Shown here: positions 55,195 through 64,000 of the stretch, in pieces
Position numbering within the stretch: position 1 is the first letter of the stretch
Layout: each line of letters begins with the position of its first letter
Assembly: GCA_963708855.1 (NCBI GenBank)
Contig: CAVPUM010000016.1
Location: 5,028 to 69,027, forward strand
DNA length: 64,000 bases
Direction: 5' to 3'
DNA from: CAIWHR01 sp963708855
GTDB lineage: Bacteria; Pseudomonadota; Gammaproteobacteria; Burkholderiales; Casimicrobiaceae
Program-made: the position numbers and the translations under genes
Notes under the pieces: model-generated
Database searches by the model: none
Told to the model about the DNA's origin: nothing
What the model saw: only the letters and a program-made list of their open reading frames with translations

Positions 55195-57396
55195 CTACGG
55201 CACGTAGCCCTTCACGCCGAACTGCCACAGCAGGAACGCGAGCGTGTCGGCGAGCTCCTCGTTGCGCTGCTTCTTGGTCGAGCCGAAGCCGTGGCCGGCG
55301 TCGAAGTCGACGCGCAGCAGCACCGGCTTGCCGCTCGCCGTGGCGGCCTGCAGCCGCGCGGCCATCTTCGCGGCCTGCCACGCGTCGACCCGCGGGTCGT
55401 TGATGCCGGTGGTGACCAGCACGGCCGGATATTTCACGCCGTCCCTGATGTGGTGGTACGGGCTCATCGCGAGGAGCGCGCGGAAGCCCGGCTCGGTCTC
55501 GGTCGTCCCCATCTCGGTCTTGTCGAGCTCGCCGTTGGACTCGAACGACGACCGCAGGGCGTCGGACACCGGGACCTGGCTGATCGCGGCGCCGAAGAGG
55601 TCGGGCCGCTCGGTGATCGCGCGGCCGACGAGGATGCCGCCCTGGCTGCCGCCCTGGATCGCGAGCCTCGCCGGTGACGTGTAGCCGTTCGCGACGAGCC
55701 ACTCGGCGCAGGCGATGGCGTCGCGCCAGGTGTTGGGCTTCGTCTGCTGGTATCCGCCCTTGTACCACTCCTCGCCGTTCTCGCCGCCGCCGCGCACGTG
55801 GGCGACCGCGAACACGCCGCCGCGCTCGAACCACGCGAGGTACTGCGGGCGGAAGAACGGCGTTTGCGATATGCCGTAGGCGCCGTAACCGTAGAGGATC
55901 GTCGGATTCGTGCCGTCCAGCTTCAAGCCCTTCCGGTGCACGATCGACAGCGGCACCAGCGTGCCGTCGTGCGATTTCACCTTCACTTCGGCCGCAACGA
56001 GGTCGCCCGGATTGTCGTATCGGCCCTGCGGCTGCAATCTGGTGTCGACGATGACGCCGGCGGCGGGATCGTAGGCGTAATAGCCGCCGAAGCGCGTCCA
56101 GGTGCCCGTGTTGAACACGACGCCGGGCTGCCGCGGATCGGCGGCGAGCGCGTCGATGTCGCCGGCGAACGGCAGCTTGATCGAAACCGGCTTCGCCCCC
56201 GGCGCATGCTCGACGCGCAACAGATCGCTGACGCCGGCGATCATCCGGCGCACGTAGAGCGCATCCTTGCCCGCGGCGATCCCGGTGATCACGGCGTCGC
56301 TCGCCGGCACGACCACCGGCCGCGGTCGCGAGGTCCGGGTTGCGCGAGATCGAGCCGCACGACCTTGAAGTGCGGCGCATTCCGGTGCGTGAGCAGATAC
56401 AGCGTGCTGCCGACGAGCGCGGCATCGGTCACTTCGTCGTCGAGTCCGGCCACGCGCCGCCAGCGCGGGACGCCCTGTGCCAGCGAGGCCGCCGGCGCCG
56501 CGTACAGGGCGAACTCGCGCTGATTGCCGTTGCCGACGATGCCGATCACGTAGGGCGAGCCGGGCGCCGCGAACGACGAAGGGGGTCGCCAGCGGGTCGA
56601 GCGCCATCTCGGGCGCGACGCCGAGGCCCAGGATCGCGCGATCGCGCTCGGGGTCGCTGCCGATCGCGTGGACGTAGGCGCGGCTCCTGAGGTACTTGTC
56701 CGATCTCGGCGCGTCGGGCGCGAGCTTCGCCAGGCGGTTGTAGATGCAGCTTGTTGTCGTCGGTCCAGGACGGACGGTCCGAACTGCGCGCGGTCGATCG
56801 CTTCGCCGGTCTCCTTGCCGGTGGCCACTTCGATCACGCGCAGCACGCTCTCTTCCGAGCCGCCGGGCGAGATTCCGTAGGCGACGTACCTGTTGTCGAA
56901 CGAGGGCGCGTAGTAGTCGATCGCGAAGTGCGCGCCGCGGCGCCCGTCGCGGCCTCGCGGATCGACCAGCAGGCGCTCCCTGCCCGCGAGTCCCGACGCG
57001 CACGTAGAGCTTGGGGATGTTCTCGGTCGCGAGCCGTTTCAGGTAGTAGTAGTGGCCGTGGTTGACCTGCACGCTCGTGACCCGCGCCGGGACCGCGTCG
57101 CCCAGTTCGCCGATCCGCTTGAGCGAGCGCCGCGCGGCCGGGAATGCGATCCAGCGTCGCGCGCGTGAAATCGGCCTGCGCCTTCATCCACGCCGCCACC
57201 TCGGGGTTCTTCATGTCCTCGAGGTAGCGGTACGGATCCGGCACCGACGACGCCGAAGTAGGTGTCCGTGACCGTGCGCACCGGCGCGGCCGGCGGCAAC
57301 GATCTGCGCCTGTCCGATCGCGACGGCCGCAAGCAGGACGAGCGGCCATCGCGCGTGGCGTGGCGACCGGCGGCGTTGGCGGGGCGGCAGGTTCAT
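55195..57396 (-). CDS. prolyl oligopeptidase family (S9A) serine peptidase
   Basis: About 730 residues with an N-terminal signal-like segment (PLVLLAAVAIGQAQIVAA). N-terminal beta-propeller: VPDPYRYLEDMKNPEVAAWMKAQ, NHGHYYYLKRLATEN. Catalytic domain: NPTILYGYGAYGISQTPFF, GGVFAVAHVRGGGENGEEWYKGG, nucleophile Ser in GGSQGG, Asp in DPRVDAW and His in DAGHGFG. The 3' third (55195-56250) is in one frame; the 5' part has many frame changes (about 56320, 56580, 56740, 56900-57010, 57130, 57240, 57300). Probably a periplasmic peptidase; the breaks look like errors. Confidence 0.88.
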
Positions 57397-57498
57397 GGCG
57401 CTTTCCGGAGCATTGCGGGACGCCGATTATCCCATCGCGCCCGGCCTCGCGCGCCCGAAAGCGCTGCGCGCCGACGCTGCGGCCCGTATCATCCGGGC

Positions 57499-58101
57499 AT
57501 GAACGCCGAGCTCTTCGCCGCGACGATCCTGCTGATACTCGTCATCGACCCGTTCGGCAACGTGCCGCTCGTCGTCTCCGCGCTGAAGAATGTTCCGCCG
57601 GAGCGCCGCCTGCGCGTGGTGCTGCGCGAATGCGCCGCCGCCTACGTGATTCTCGTCGGGTTCATGCTGGGCGGGCGCACCTTCCTGCAGTGGCTGCATC
57701 TGTCCGAGGAGTCGCTGACCATCGCGGGCGGCATCATCCTGTTCCTGATCGCGATCCGGATGGTCTTCCCGCGCCCGGAGGGGATCTTCGGCGATCCGCC
57801 GGGCGTGGAGCCCTTCCTGGTGCCGCTCGCGATCCCGTCGATCGCGGGCCCGTCGGCGCTCGCCACCGTGATGCTGATGGCGTCGCGCGACCCGGCCAGG
57901 ATCGGCAGCTGGCTCGTTGCGCTGACGGTGGCGATGGGCGCCGCGACCGTCGTGCTGGCGCTCGCCGACCGCCTGCAGCGCTGGCTGGGCGAGCGCGCGG
58001 TGCTCGCGTTCGAGCGCCTGATGGGGCTGGTGCTGACCGCGCTCGCGGTCGAGATGCTGCTCTCCGGCGTGCGGTCGTTCGCGGGCGGGCTCGCCCGGTA
58101 G
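57499..58101 (+). CDS. MarC family membrane protein (UPF0056)
   Basis: 200 residues, six hydrophobic helices. LLILVIDPFGNVPLVVSALKNV, FLQWLHLSEESLTIAGGIILFLIAIRMVFP, PLAIPSIAGPSALATVMLM and RLMGLVLTALAVEMLLSGVR are MarC family landmarks. The family is not an antibiotic pump despite the name; its role is unknown. Intact; divergent from the S9 gene. Confidence 0.95.
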   Translation: MNAELFAATILLILVIDPFGNVPLVVSALKNVPPERRLRVVLRECAAAYVILVGFMLGGRTFLQWLHLSEESLTIAGGIILFLIAIRMVFPRPEGIFGDPPGVEPFLVPLAIPSIAGPSALATVMLMASRDPARIGSWLVALTVAMGAATVVLALADRLQRWLGERAVLAFERLMGLVLTALAVEMLLSGVRSFAGGLAR

Positions 58102-58148
58102 CCCGCCGGTTCGTCGCGCCGCGTCCGGTCGTCGCCCGGCGCGTGGCG

Positions 58149-59100
58149 TCACGGCCGCCTCGTCGGCCACGGGCACGAGCCACCCGTCGTGGCGCCGGGC
58201 GGCGCCGGCCTTCTCGAGCTCGCCGATCAGCAGCTCGGCCAGTCGCGCCGGCGGCAGGCGGAAGAAGAGCGCGTTGAAGTCGCGGTAGAGGCCGACGCGC
58301 GCGACGTACGCCGGCATCTCGTCCAGGCGACATCCGCTGCCGGTCGAGCAGGGAGAACATCAGGTTCACCTTGAGCGCGTGCCGCGCGATGCGCAGGCTG
58401 CTCGGCTTCGAACGCGACGACGCGCTTCCGGGCACGGGTCAGCGCCGCGGCGACGTCGGTGAACGGTTCGCCGTGGCCGGGAATCACGACGCGCCATGTC
58501 GAGGGCGGCCAGCATCTCGATCGTCGCGCGCGTCGCGGGCAGCGCGGCCGGGTCGACCTCCGGCGGCATCACGAAGCCGAAGCCGTGCTCCCACAGCGCG
58601 TCGCCGGAGATCAGGATCCGGTGCTCGGCGTTGTAGAAGACGAGCGCTCCCATGTCGTGCCCCGGCGCCGCGAGCGCCTGCCATTCGAGGTCCCCCCAGA
58701 CGTGGGTCGAGTTGGCCGGCAGCACGTGATCGACGGCAAAGCGCTCGATCCGCTGGTCGCAGTAGTCGTAGAGCAGCGCCTTGCCGTCCCAGCGCTCGAC
58801 GAGCGGCGCCTCCGCCGCGGGCACCGCGACCGGACAGTCGTATCGCCGCACGATCGCCGCGTTGCCGCCGACGTGATCGGAGTGGCAATGGGTGTTGACG
58901 AGGAACGACAGCGGCGCGTCGCCGAGGCCGCGCGCGCTGGCGAGCAGCGCGAGCGTCAGCGGCGCGTGCCGCCCGTAGCCCGAGTCGATCAGCACGTGGC
59001 CGTCGCGACTCTTGAGCAGGATGTTGTTCGACGACAGCCAGTCGCGGACGAACACGTGCATCTGCGGCGGGAATCGACCGGCGGGCGTCGATGCGCTCAT
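58149..59100 (-). CDS. MBL-fold metallo-hydrolase
   Basis: About 315 residues. MHVFVRDWLSSNNILLKSRDGHVLIDSGYG opens the fold; the zinc motif is NTHCHSDHVGGN; further ligands lie in APGHDMGAL, ISGDALW and IPGHGEPF. Frame changes near 58500, 58400 and 58330 precede a C-terminal winged-helix-like part (GLYRDFNALFFRLPPARLAELLIGELEKAG). The ATG overlaps the mfd stop (ATGA). The 3' end is uncertain; a TGA at 58151-58149 is the likely stop after one more shift. Glyoxalase II-like but substrate unknown. Confidence 0.8.
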
Positions 59101-62100
59101 CCGATTCTCGCGATGAATTCCCTCACCAGCGCCACCCGATCGGCGAGCGTCGGTGCCGCGCGCTCGATGCGGACGCGGTCGGGCCCGGCGAAGCGGATGC
59201 GGCCGTCCTTCTGCACGAGGGCGATCAGCGCGGCGGCGTCGAACGGCGGGTCCTTGACGAACTGGACGGTGCTGCGCTCGGGGCCGGCGTCGACCTTGGC
59301 GATGCCCACCGGCCTGGCGACGAGCCGCAACCGGTGGCAGGCGAGCAACGCCTGCGCCGGCTCCGGCGGACTGCCGAAGCGATCGACGAGCTCCTCCTGC
59401 ATCGTCTGCAGCTCGTCCGCCGTCTCGCAGTTCGCGAGGCGCTTGTAGAGCACCAGCCGCTCGTGCACGTCGCTGCAATAGGATGCCGGCAGCAGCGACG
59501 GCACGTGCAGGTTGATTTCGGTGGCGACACCGAGGGGCGCCGACAGGTCGGGCTCGCGGCCCGCCTTCAGCGCGGACACGGCGGCCTTGAGCATGTCGGC
59601 ATAGAGCTGGAAGCCCACTTCCTGCATCTCGCCGGACTGCGATTCGCCGAGCACCTCGCCCGCGCCGCGGATCTCGAGGTCGTGCATCGCGAGGTAGAAG
59701 CCCGCGCCCGAGATCCTCCATCATCTGGATCGCCTCGAGCCGCTTCGCCGCCTGCACGGACAGCGCTTCCGCCGGCGGCGTCAGCAGGTAGGCGTAGGCC
59801 TGGTGGTGCGAGCGGCCGACGCGGCCGCGCAGCTGGTGGAGCTGCGCGAGGCCGAAGCGGTCGGCGCGCTCGATGATGATGGTGTTCGCGGTCGGCACGT
59901 CGATGCCCGTCTCGATGATCGTCGAGCAGACGAGCAGGTTGACGCGCTGCGCGTAGAACTCGCGCATCACGTGCTCGAGGTCGCGCTCGCCCATCTGGCC
60001 GTGCGCCACGGCGAGGCGCGCCTCGGGCAGCAGCTGGGCGAGCCGCTCGGCGGTCGTGTTGATCGTGTCGATGTCGTTGTGCAGGAAGTAGATCTGGCCG
60101 CCGCGGTTCAGCTCGCGCAGCACCGCCTCGCGGATGATGCCGCGCGAATACGTCGCGACGAACGTCTTGATCGAGAGCCGCCGCTGCGGCGCGGTGGCGA
60201 TCACCGAGAAGTCGCGGATGCCCTCGAGCGACATCGCGAGCGTGCGCGGGATCGGCGTCGCGGTCAGCGTCAGCACGTCGACCTCGGCGCGCAGCTTCTT
60301 CAGCTGCTCCTTCTGCCGCACGCCGAAGCGGTGCTCCTCGTCGATGATGACGAGGCCCAGGTTCCTGAACACGACGTCGGGCTGGATCAGCTTGTGCGTG
60401 CCGATGACGAGATCGATCGTGCCGGCCCTGATGCCCTCGAGCGCCGCCTTCACTTCCTTGGCGGAGCGGAAGCGCGACAGCTCGGCGAGCTTCACCGGCA
60501 GGTCGGCGAAGCGGTCGGAGAACACCTGCAGGTGCTGCTCGGCGAGCAGCGTCGTGGGCACCAGCACCGCGACCTGCTTGCCGTCGGCGAGCGCCACGAA
60601 CGCCGCGCGCAGCGCCACCTCCGTCTTGCCGAAGCCGACGTCGCCGCAGACCAGCCGGTCCATCGGCTTGCCCGCCGTGAGGTCGTGGATGACGGCCTCG
60701 ATCGCCGCCTGCTGGTCCGGCGTCTCGTCGAAGCCGAAGCCGTCGGCGAAGGCCTCGTAGTCGTGCAGCTTGAACTTGAACGCGTGGCCGTTGCGCGCCG
60801 CGCGCTGCGCGTAGAGGTTGAGGAGCTCGGCGGCGGTGTCGTGCGCCTGCCGCGCCGCGCGCTTCTTCGCCTTGTCCCACTGGTTGCTGCCGAGCTCGTG
60901 CAGCGGCGCGGCCTCGGGCGCGGCGCCGCTGTAGCGCCCGATGAGGTGCAGGTTGGCGACCGGGACGTAGAGCTTCGCGTCGTTGGCGTAGACGAGCTGC
61001 AGGAATTCGGCCGGGCCTTCGCCCAGGTCCATCGTGACGAGGCCGAGGTAGCGGCCTATGCCGTGCTGCTCGTGGACGACGGGGTCGCCGATGCGCACCT
61101 CGGAGAGGTCGCGCAGCATCGCGTCGACGTTGGTGCGTCGTGCCGCGTCGCGCTTGCCGCGGCGCACGACGCCGGCGTAGAGCTCGGCCTCGGTGACGAA
61201 CGCGAGCTTCGCCGCGGGCCACGCGAAGCCCGCGTGCAGCGGCGCGACGACCAGCGCGCACGCGCCGTCGCCGGCGACGAGCGGGCGCCAGTCGTCGGCG
61301 AGCGGCACGTCGAGCCCGTACTCGGCGAAGTACTGCTGCATCGTCTCGCGGCGTCCCGCGCTCTCGGCGCAGATCAGCACGCGCGCGTCGCCCGCGGCGA
61401 GATAGCGCTTCAGCGCGGCGAGCGGATCCTGCGCGCGCCGGTCGACCTGGACCGACGGCAGGGCGACCGTCGCGGTCGATCCGGCTGGCGCCCGGTCGAT
61501 GACTCGGCCGCGGCCGCGGGGAGCTCGATGCGCGCGTGCGCCTTCAGCGCGGCGTTGAACGCGTCGGGCGGCAGGAACACGGCGGTCGGCGGCAGCAGCG
61601 GGCGCGACTTGTCGCCGCGCAGCAGCTTGTAGCGCGAATCCGTGTCCTGCCAGAAGCGCTCGACCGCGGCCGCGACATCGCCGACGAACGCCACGGCGGC
61701 GTCCGGCGGCAGATAGTCGGCGAGCGTCGCCGTCCGGTCGAAGAACAGCGGCAGGTAGTACTCGATGCCGCCGGGCACCACGCCGTTGCTGACGTCCTTG
61801 TACAGCGGCGAGCGCGACGGGTCGCCCTCGAAGACCTCGCGATAACGCGTGCGGAAACGCGTGCGACCCGCCTCGTCCTGCGGAAATTCGCGCGCGGGCA
61901 GCAGGCGCACGTCGGGCACCGGATAGAGCGTGCGCTGCGTGTCGACGTCGAAGGTCTTGATGCTCTCGATGTCCGCATCGAACAGGTCGAGCCGGTACGG
62001 CAGTGCGCTGCCCATCGGGAAGAGGTCGATCAGCCCGCCGCGCACGCTGAACTCGCCCGGCGAGACGACCTGCGTGACGTGCTGGTATCCCGCGAGCGCC

Positions 62101-62694
62101 ATCTGGGCGCGCAGCGCGTCGACGTCCAGCCGCGTGCCCTGCTTGAGGAAGAACGTGTATGCGGCGAGATAGTCCGGCGGCGCGAGGCGATAGAGCGCGG
62201 TCGTCGCGGCGACGACGAGCACGTTGCATTCGCCGTGCGAAACGTGATGCAGCGTGGCGAGCCGCTGCGAGACGAGGTCCTGGTGCGGCGAGAAGTGATC
62301 GTAGGGCAGCGTTTCCCAGTCGGGCAGCAGCGCGACGGCAAGGCCCGGCGCGAACCACGGCAGCTCGTCGGCGAGCCGCTGCGCGGCCAGCGCGTCGGCG
62401 GCGACGATCGCGAGCAGGCGCCGCTTCGCGGGCACAGGCGGCGGCGAGCTGCGCCAGCGCCAGGGCGTCGGCCGACCCCGCCTGGGCCATCGCGCGGGCC
62501 TTCTGTCCGGCAGCGGGCAAACGCGGGACGAGCTGGGGCAGCGCCGCGAGCATCGGAAGGGTCGCGGCGAGATCGGAGGTCGCGGGCCCGGCGGCGTTCT
62601 TGCCGGATGCGGACGCCGTGGCGCTGGTGCGAGCCGCGGCTGCCGCAGCCGCCGGCCCGACGGCGGGGGTGGCCGGCGGCACGTGCAACTGCAA
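59097..62694 (-). CDS. mfd: transcription-repair coupling factor
   Basis: DNA translocase that removes stalled RNA polymerase and recruits UvrA. About 1199 codons. The UvrB-like N-part has LPYDHFSPHQDLVSQRL and VVSPGEFSVRGGLIDLFP; the RNAP-binding domain has GDPVVHEQHGIGRYLGL; the RecG-like helicase has LVCGDVGFGKTEVALRA, DEEHRFGV, LTATPIPRTL, TIIETGIDVP and QLRGRVGRS; TRCF domain at the end. Frame changes near 62440, 61490 and 59705. A TTG at 62694 opens the frame, but the true start is uncertain because the N-terminal Ala-rich stretch is atypical. Confidence 0.95.
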
Positions 62695-62784
62695 ATCGAG
62701 CGCGGATTATACGCGGGAGCGCGCAAGGGCCGGCGCAACTCCGTCGGGTCGGTGCGCCGCGCCGATATTGCGCTTATCCCGATA

Positions 62785-62865
62785 TTGGGGTCAGATACGC
62801 AGCGGCCTGCGTCGGTTCCGCGACCAGAGCGAATGGGCCGATTGTCAGGGCATCCGACCCCGATC
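62785..62865. repeat. GGGGTC-type motifs upstream of mfd
   Basis: TTGGGGTCAGAT near 62785 and ATCCGACCCCGATCGG near 62850 resemble the GGGTCGGTCCCC repeats at 13.85 kb and the copy at 50.16 kb. They lie in the 209-bp divergent gap between mfd and the DUF465 gene. Confidence 0.35.
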
Positions 62866-62903
62866 GGACCGATAACGCGAGCGATGGAAGTCGTGAACCG
62901 ACG

Positions 62904-63120
62904 ATGGCAGACATAGGCAACGCGGAGCGGGTCGCGCTGATGCAGCGGCTCGTCGCGCTCCAGGTCGAGCACCGCGATCTCGACGTCGTGATCCATCGGC
63001 TCGCGCACGATTCCGGCGCACGACCAGCTGCAGCTGACGCGGCTGAAGCGCCGCAAGCTGCTGCTCAAGGATCAGATGGCGTGGCTCGAGCGCCAGATCG
63101 ATCCGGACGTCTCCGCCTGA
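62904..63120 (+). CDS. YdcH/DUF465 small coiled-coil protein
   Basis: About 72 residues: LMQRLVALQVEHRDLDVVIHRLAHD, then in another frame QLQLTRLKRRKLLLKDQMAWLERQI. The charged two-helix pattern is typical of DUF465. One frame change near 63015 (extra base around GGCGCACGACC). Its last 56 bases overlap the convergent manC gene. Function unknown. Confidence 0.85.
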
Positions 63121-64000
63121 CGACTTTCCGGCGCGCGCCGTACTTGTCGTCGAAGCGCACGATGTCGTCCTCGCCGAGGTAGTCGCCGCACTGGACCTCG
63201 ATCATCACCAGCGGTCGGCACGCCGGGATTCTCGAGCCGGTGCCTCGTCTCCACGGGGATGTAGGTCGACTCGTTGGCGTCGACGAGGAACGTCTCGCTC
63301 GCCGCGCGTCACCTTGGCGACGCCGGCGACGACGACCCAGTGCTCGCTGCGGCGATGGTGCAGTCTGCAGCGACAGCGCGGCGCCGGGCTTCACCTCGAT
63401 GCGCTTGATCTTGAAGCGCGCGCCCTCTTCCAGCACGGTGTAGGCGCCCCAGGGCCGGCGCGACCGTGCGGTGCAGGCGATACGATTCGTGGCCGCGCGC
63501 CTTCAGCTCTGCCGACCACGTCCTTGACGCGCTGCAGGTGATCGCGATGCGCCACCAGCACCGCGTCCGGCGTGTCGACGATGATCAGGTTGTCGACGCC
63601 GACGGTCGCGACGACGCGATCGCCGGCGTGGACGTACGTGCCGCGCGTCGCGATCGTCACTCGCTCGCCCTGGCCGCGGTTGCCTTCGGCATCCGCCTCC
63701 GTCAGTTCGGCCATCGCCTGCCACGAGCCCACGTCGCTCCAGTCGAACGCGCCGCGCACGACGGTGACCGCACCCTCGGCCGCCGCTTTCTCCATCACGG
63801 CGTAGTCGAGCGAGATGTCGGGGGCCAAGGCAAAGAGCGTGGCGTCGATTTCCAGCATCGCGACGTCGTCCCGCGCATCGTGGGTTTGCGCCACCGCGCG
63901 CGCGCGTCGAGGACGGCCGGCGCATGGCGCGCGAATGCGGCGAGGATCGCCTTCGGCGCGAAGCAGAACATCCCCGAGTTCCAGACGTAGTTGCCGGCGG
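63065..64000 (-). CDS. manC: mannose-1-phosphate guanylyltransferase / mannose-6-phosphate isomerase, C-terminal part
   Basis: Makes GDP-mannose for polysaccharides. The 5' part lies beyond the window. Visible: VWNSGMFCFAPKAILAAF, ISLDYAVMEKA, VRGAFDWSDVGSWQAM, GVDNLIIVDTPDAVLVAHRD (guanylyltransferase end), then the cupin isomerase domain: FKIKRIEVKPGAALSLQ, EHWVVVAGVAKVTRG, TYIPVETRHRLENPG, EVQCGDYLGEDDIVRFDDKYG. Frame changes near 63910, 63510, 63465, 63370, 63300 and 63215. The reading frame runs to 63065, into the DUF465 gene, longer than usual after DKYG. Confidence 0.9.

Noticed and set aside
58366..62694. A single 1442-codon frame joining mfd and the MBL hydrolase
   Set aside because: The true mfd C-terminus continues in another frame and stops at 59097, overlapping the MBL ATG. 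The joined frame exists only because of the break near 59705.

Overview
The window is high-GC DNA from a betaproteobacterium, most likely of the order Burkholderiales. The best evidence is the gene order sigma factor - DUF3619 - DUF3106 - RDD, divergent from ilvB-ilvN-ilvC-psd-pssA-leuA, which is characteristic of that group. GC-rich palindromes of the Burkholderiales intergenic type, thyA, glnS, exbBD-lpxK-kdsB-adk and a PPi-dependent phosphofructokinase agree with this. I see no insertion sequence, prophage, CRISPR array, rRNA or tRNA gene.

Layout. 1-4.55 kb: a tightly overlapped operon with the C-terminal part of a PaaK-type acyl-CoA ligase, a MeaB/MeaH GTPase, a B12-dependent acyl-CoA mutase large subunit carrying the two active-site residues (Ile and Asp, 27 residues apart) that mark 2-hydroxyisobutyryl-CoA mutase, and a tandem left-handed beta-helix protein. 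4.6-6.1 kb: ppa and a DMT permease. 6.0-8.2 kb (minus strand): an ECF-like sigma factor with a likely anti-sigma/sensor set. 8.5-15.9 kb: branched-chain amino acid and phosphatidylethanolamine synthesis, with a leucine-rich leader peptide and attenuator before leuA. 16-28.8 kb: malate synthase, a secreted TPR protein, two SDR enzymes, a polar amino acid ABC transporter without an ATPase, a rhomboid protease, a prokaryotic pentameric ligand-gated channel homologue and thyA. 29-34 kb: an MFS-acyltransferase fusion, a DUF2339 membrane protein and aroC. 35-43 kb: xseA, glnS, htpX, a SWIB protein with a histone H1-like tail, a periplasmic binding protein, an MFS permease and msrA. 43.4-49 kb: a DUF47/pit remnant, a YihY protein, exbBD, lpxK, a Trm112-like protein, kdsB and adk. 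48.9-55.2 kb: PPi-dependent pfp, two orphan substrate-binding proteins and a membrane H+-pyrophosphatase probably fused to an OmpA domain. 55.2-64 kb: an S9 peptidase, marC, an MBL hydrolase, mfd, a DUF465 protein and the C-terminal part of manC.

Sequence quality is uneven. Single-base frame changes are dense in about 1-5.8 kb and 48-64 kb and rare between. They hit essential or highly conserved genes (ppa, adk, mfd, hppA), so most are probably uncorrected read errors. I therefore report these loci as genes and note the breaks. The DUF47/pit locus differs: it lacks large parts of both proteins and looks truly deleted.

Three themes link the genes: pyrophosphate use (ppa, PPi-pfp, H+-PPase), envelope building and sensing (psd, pssA, lpxK, kdsB, exbBD, OmpA fusion, sigma module), and branched or hydroxylated short-chain acyl metabolism (mutase operon, ilv/leu).
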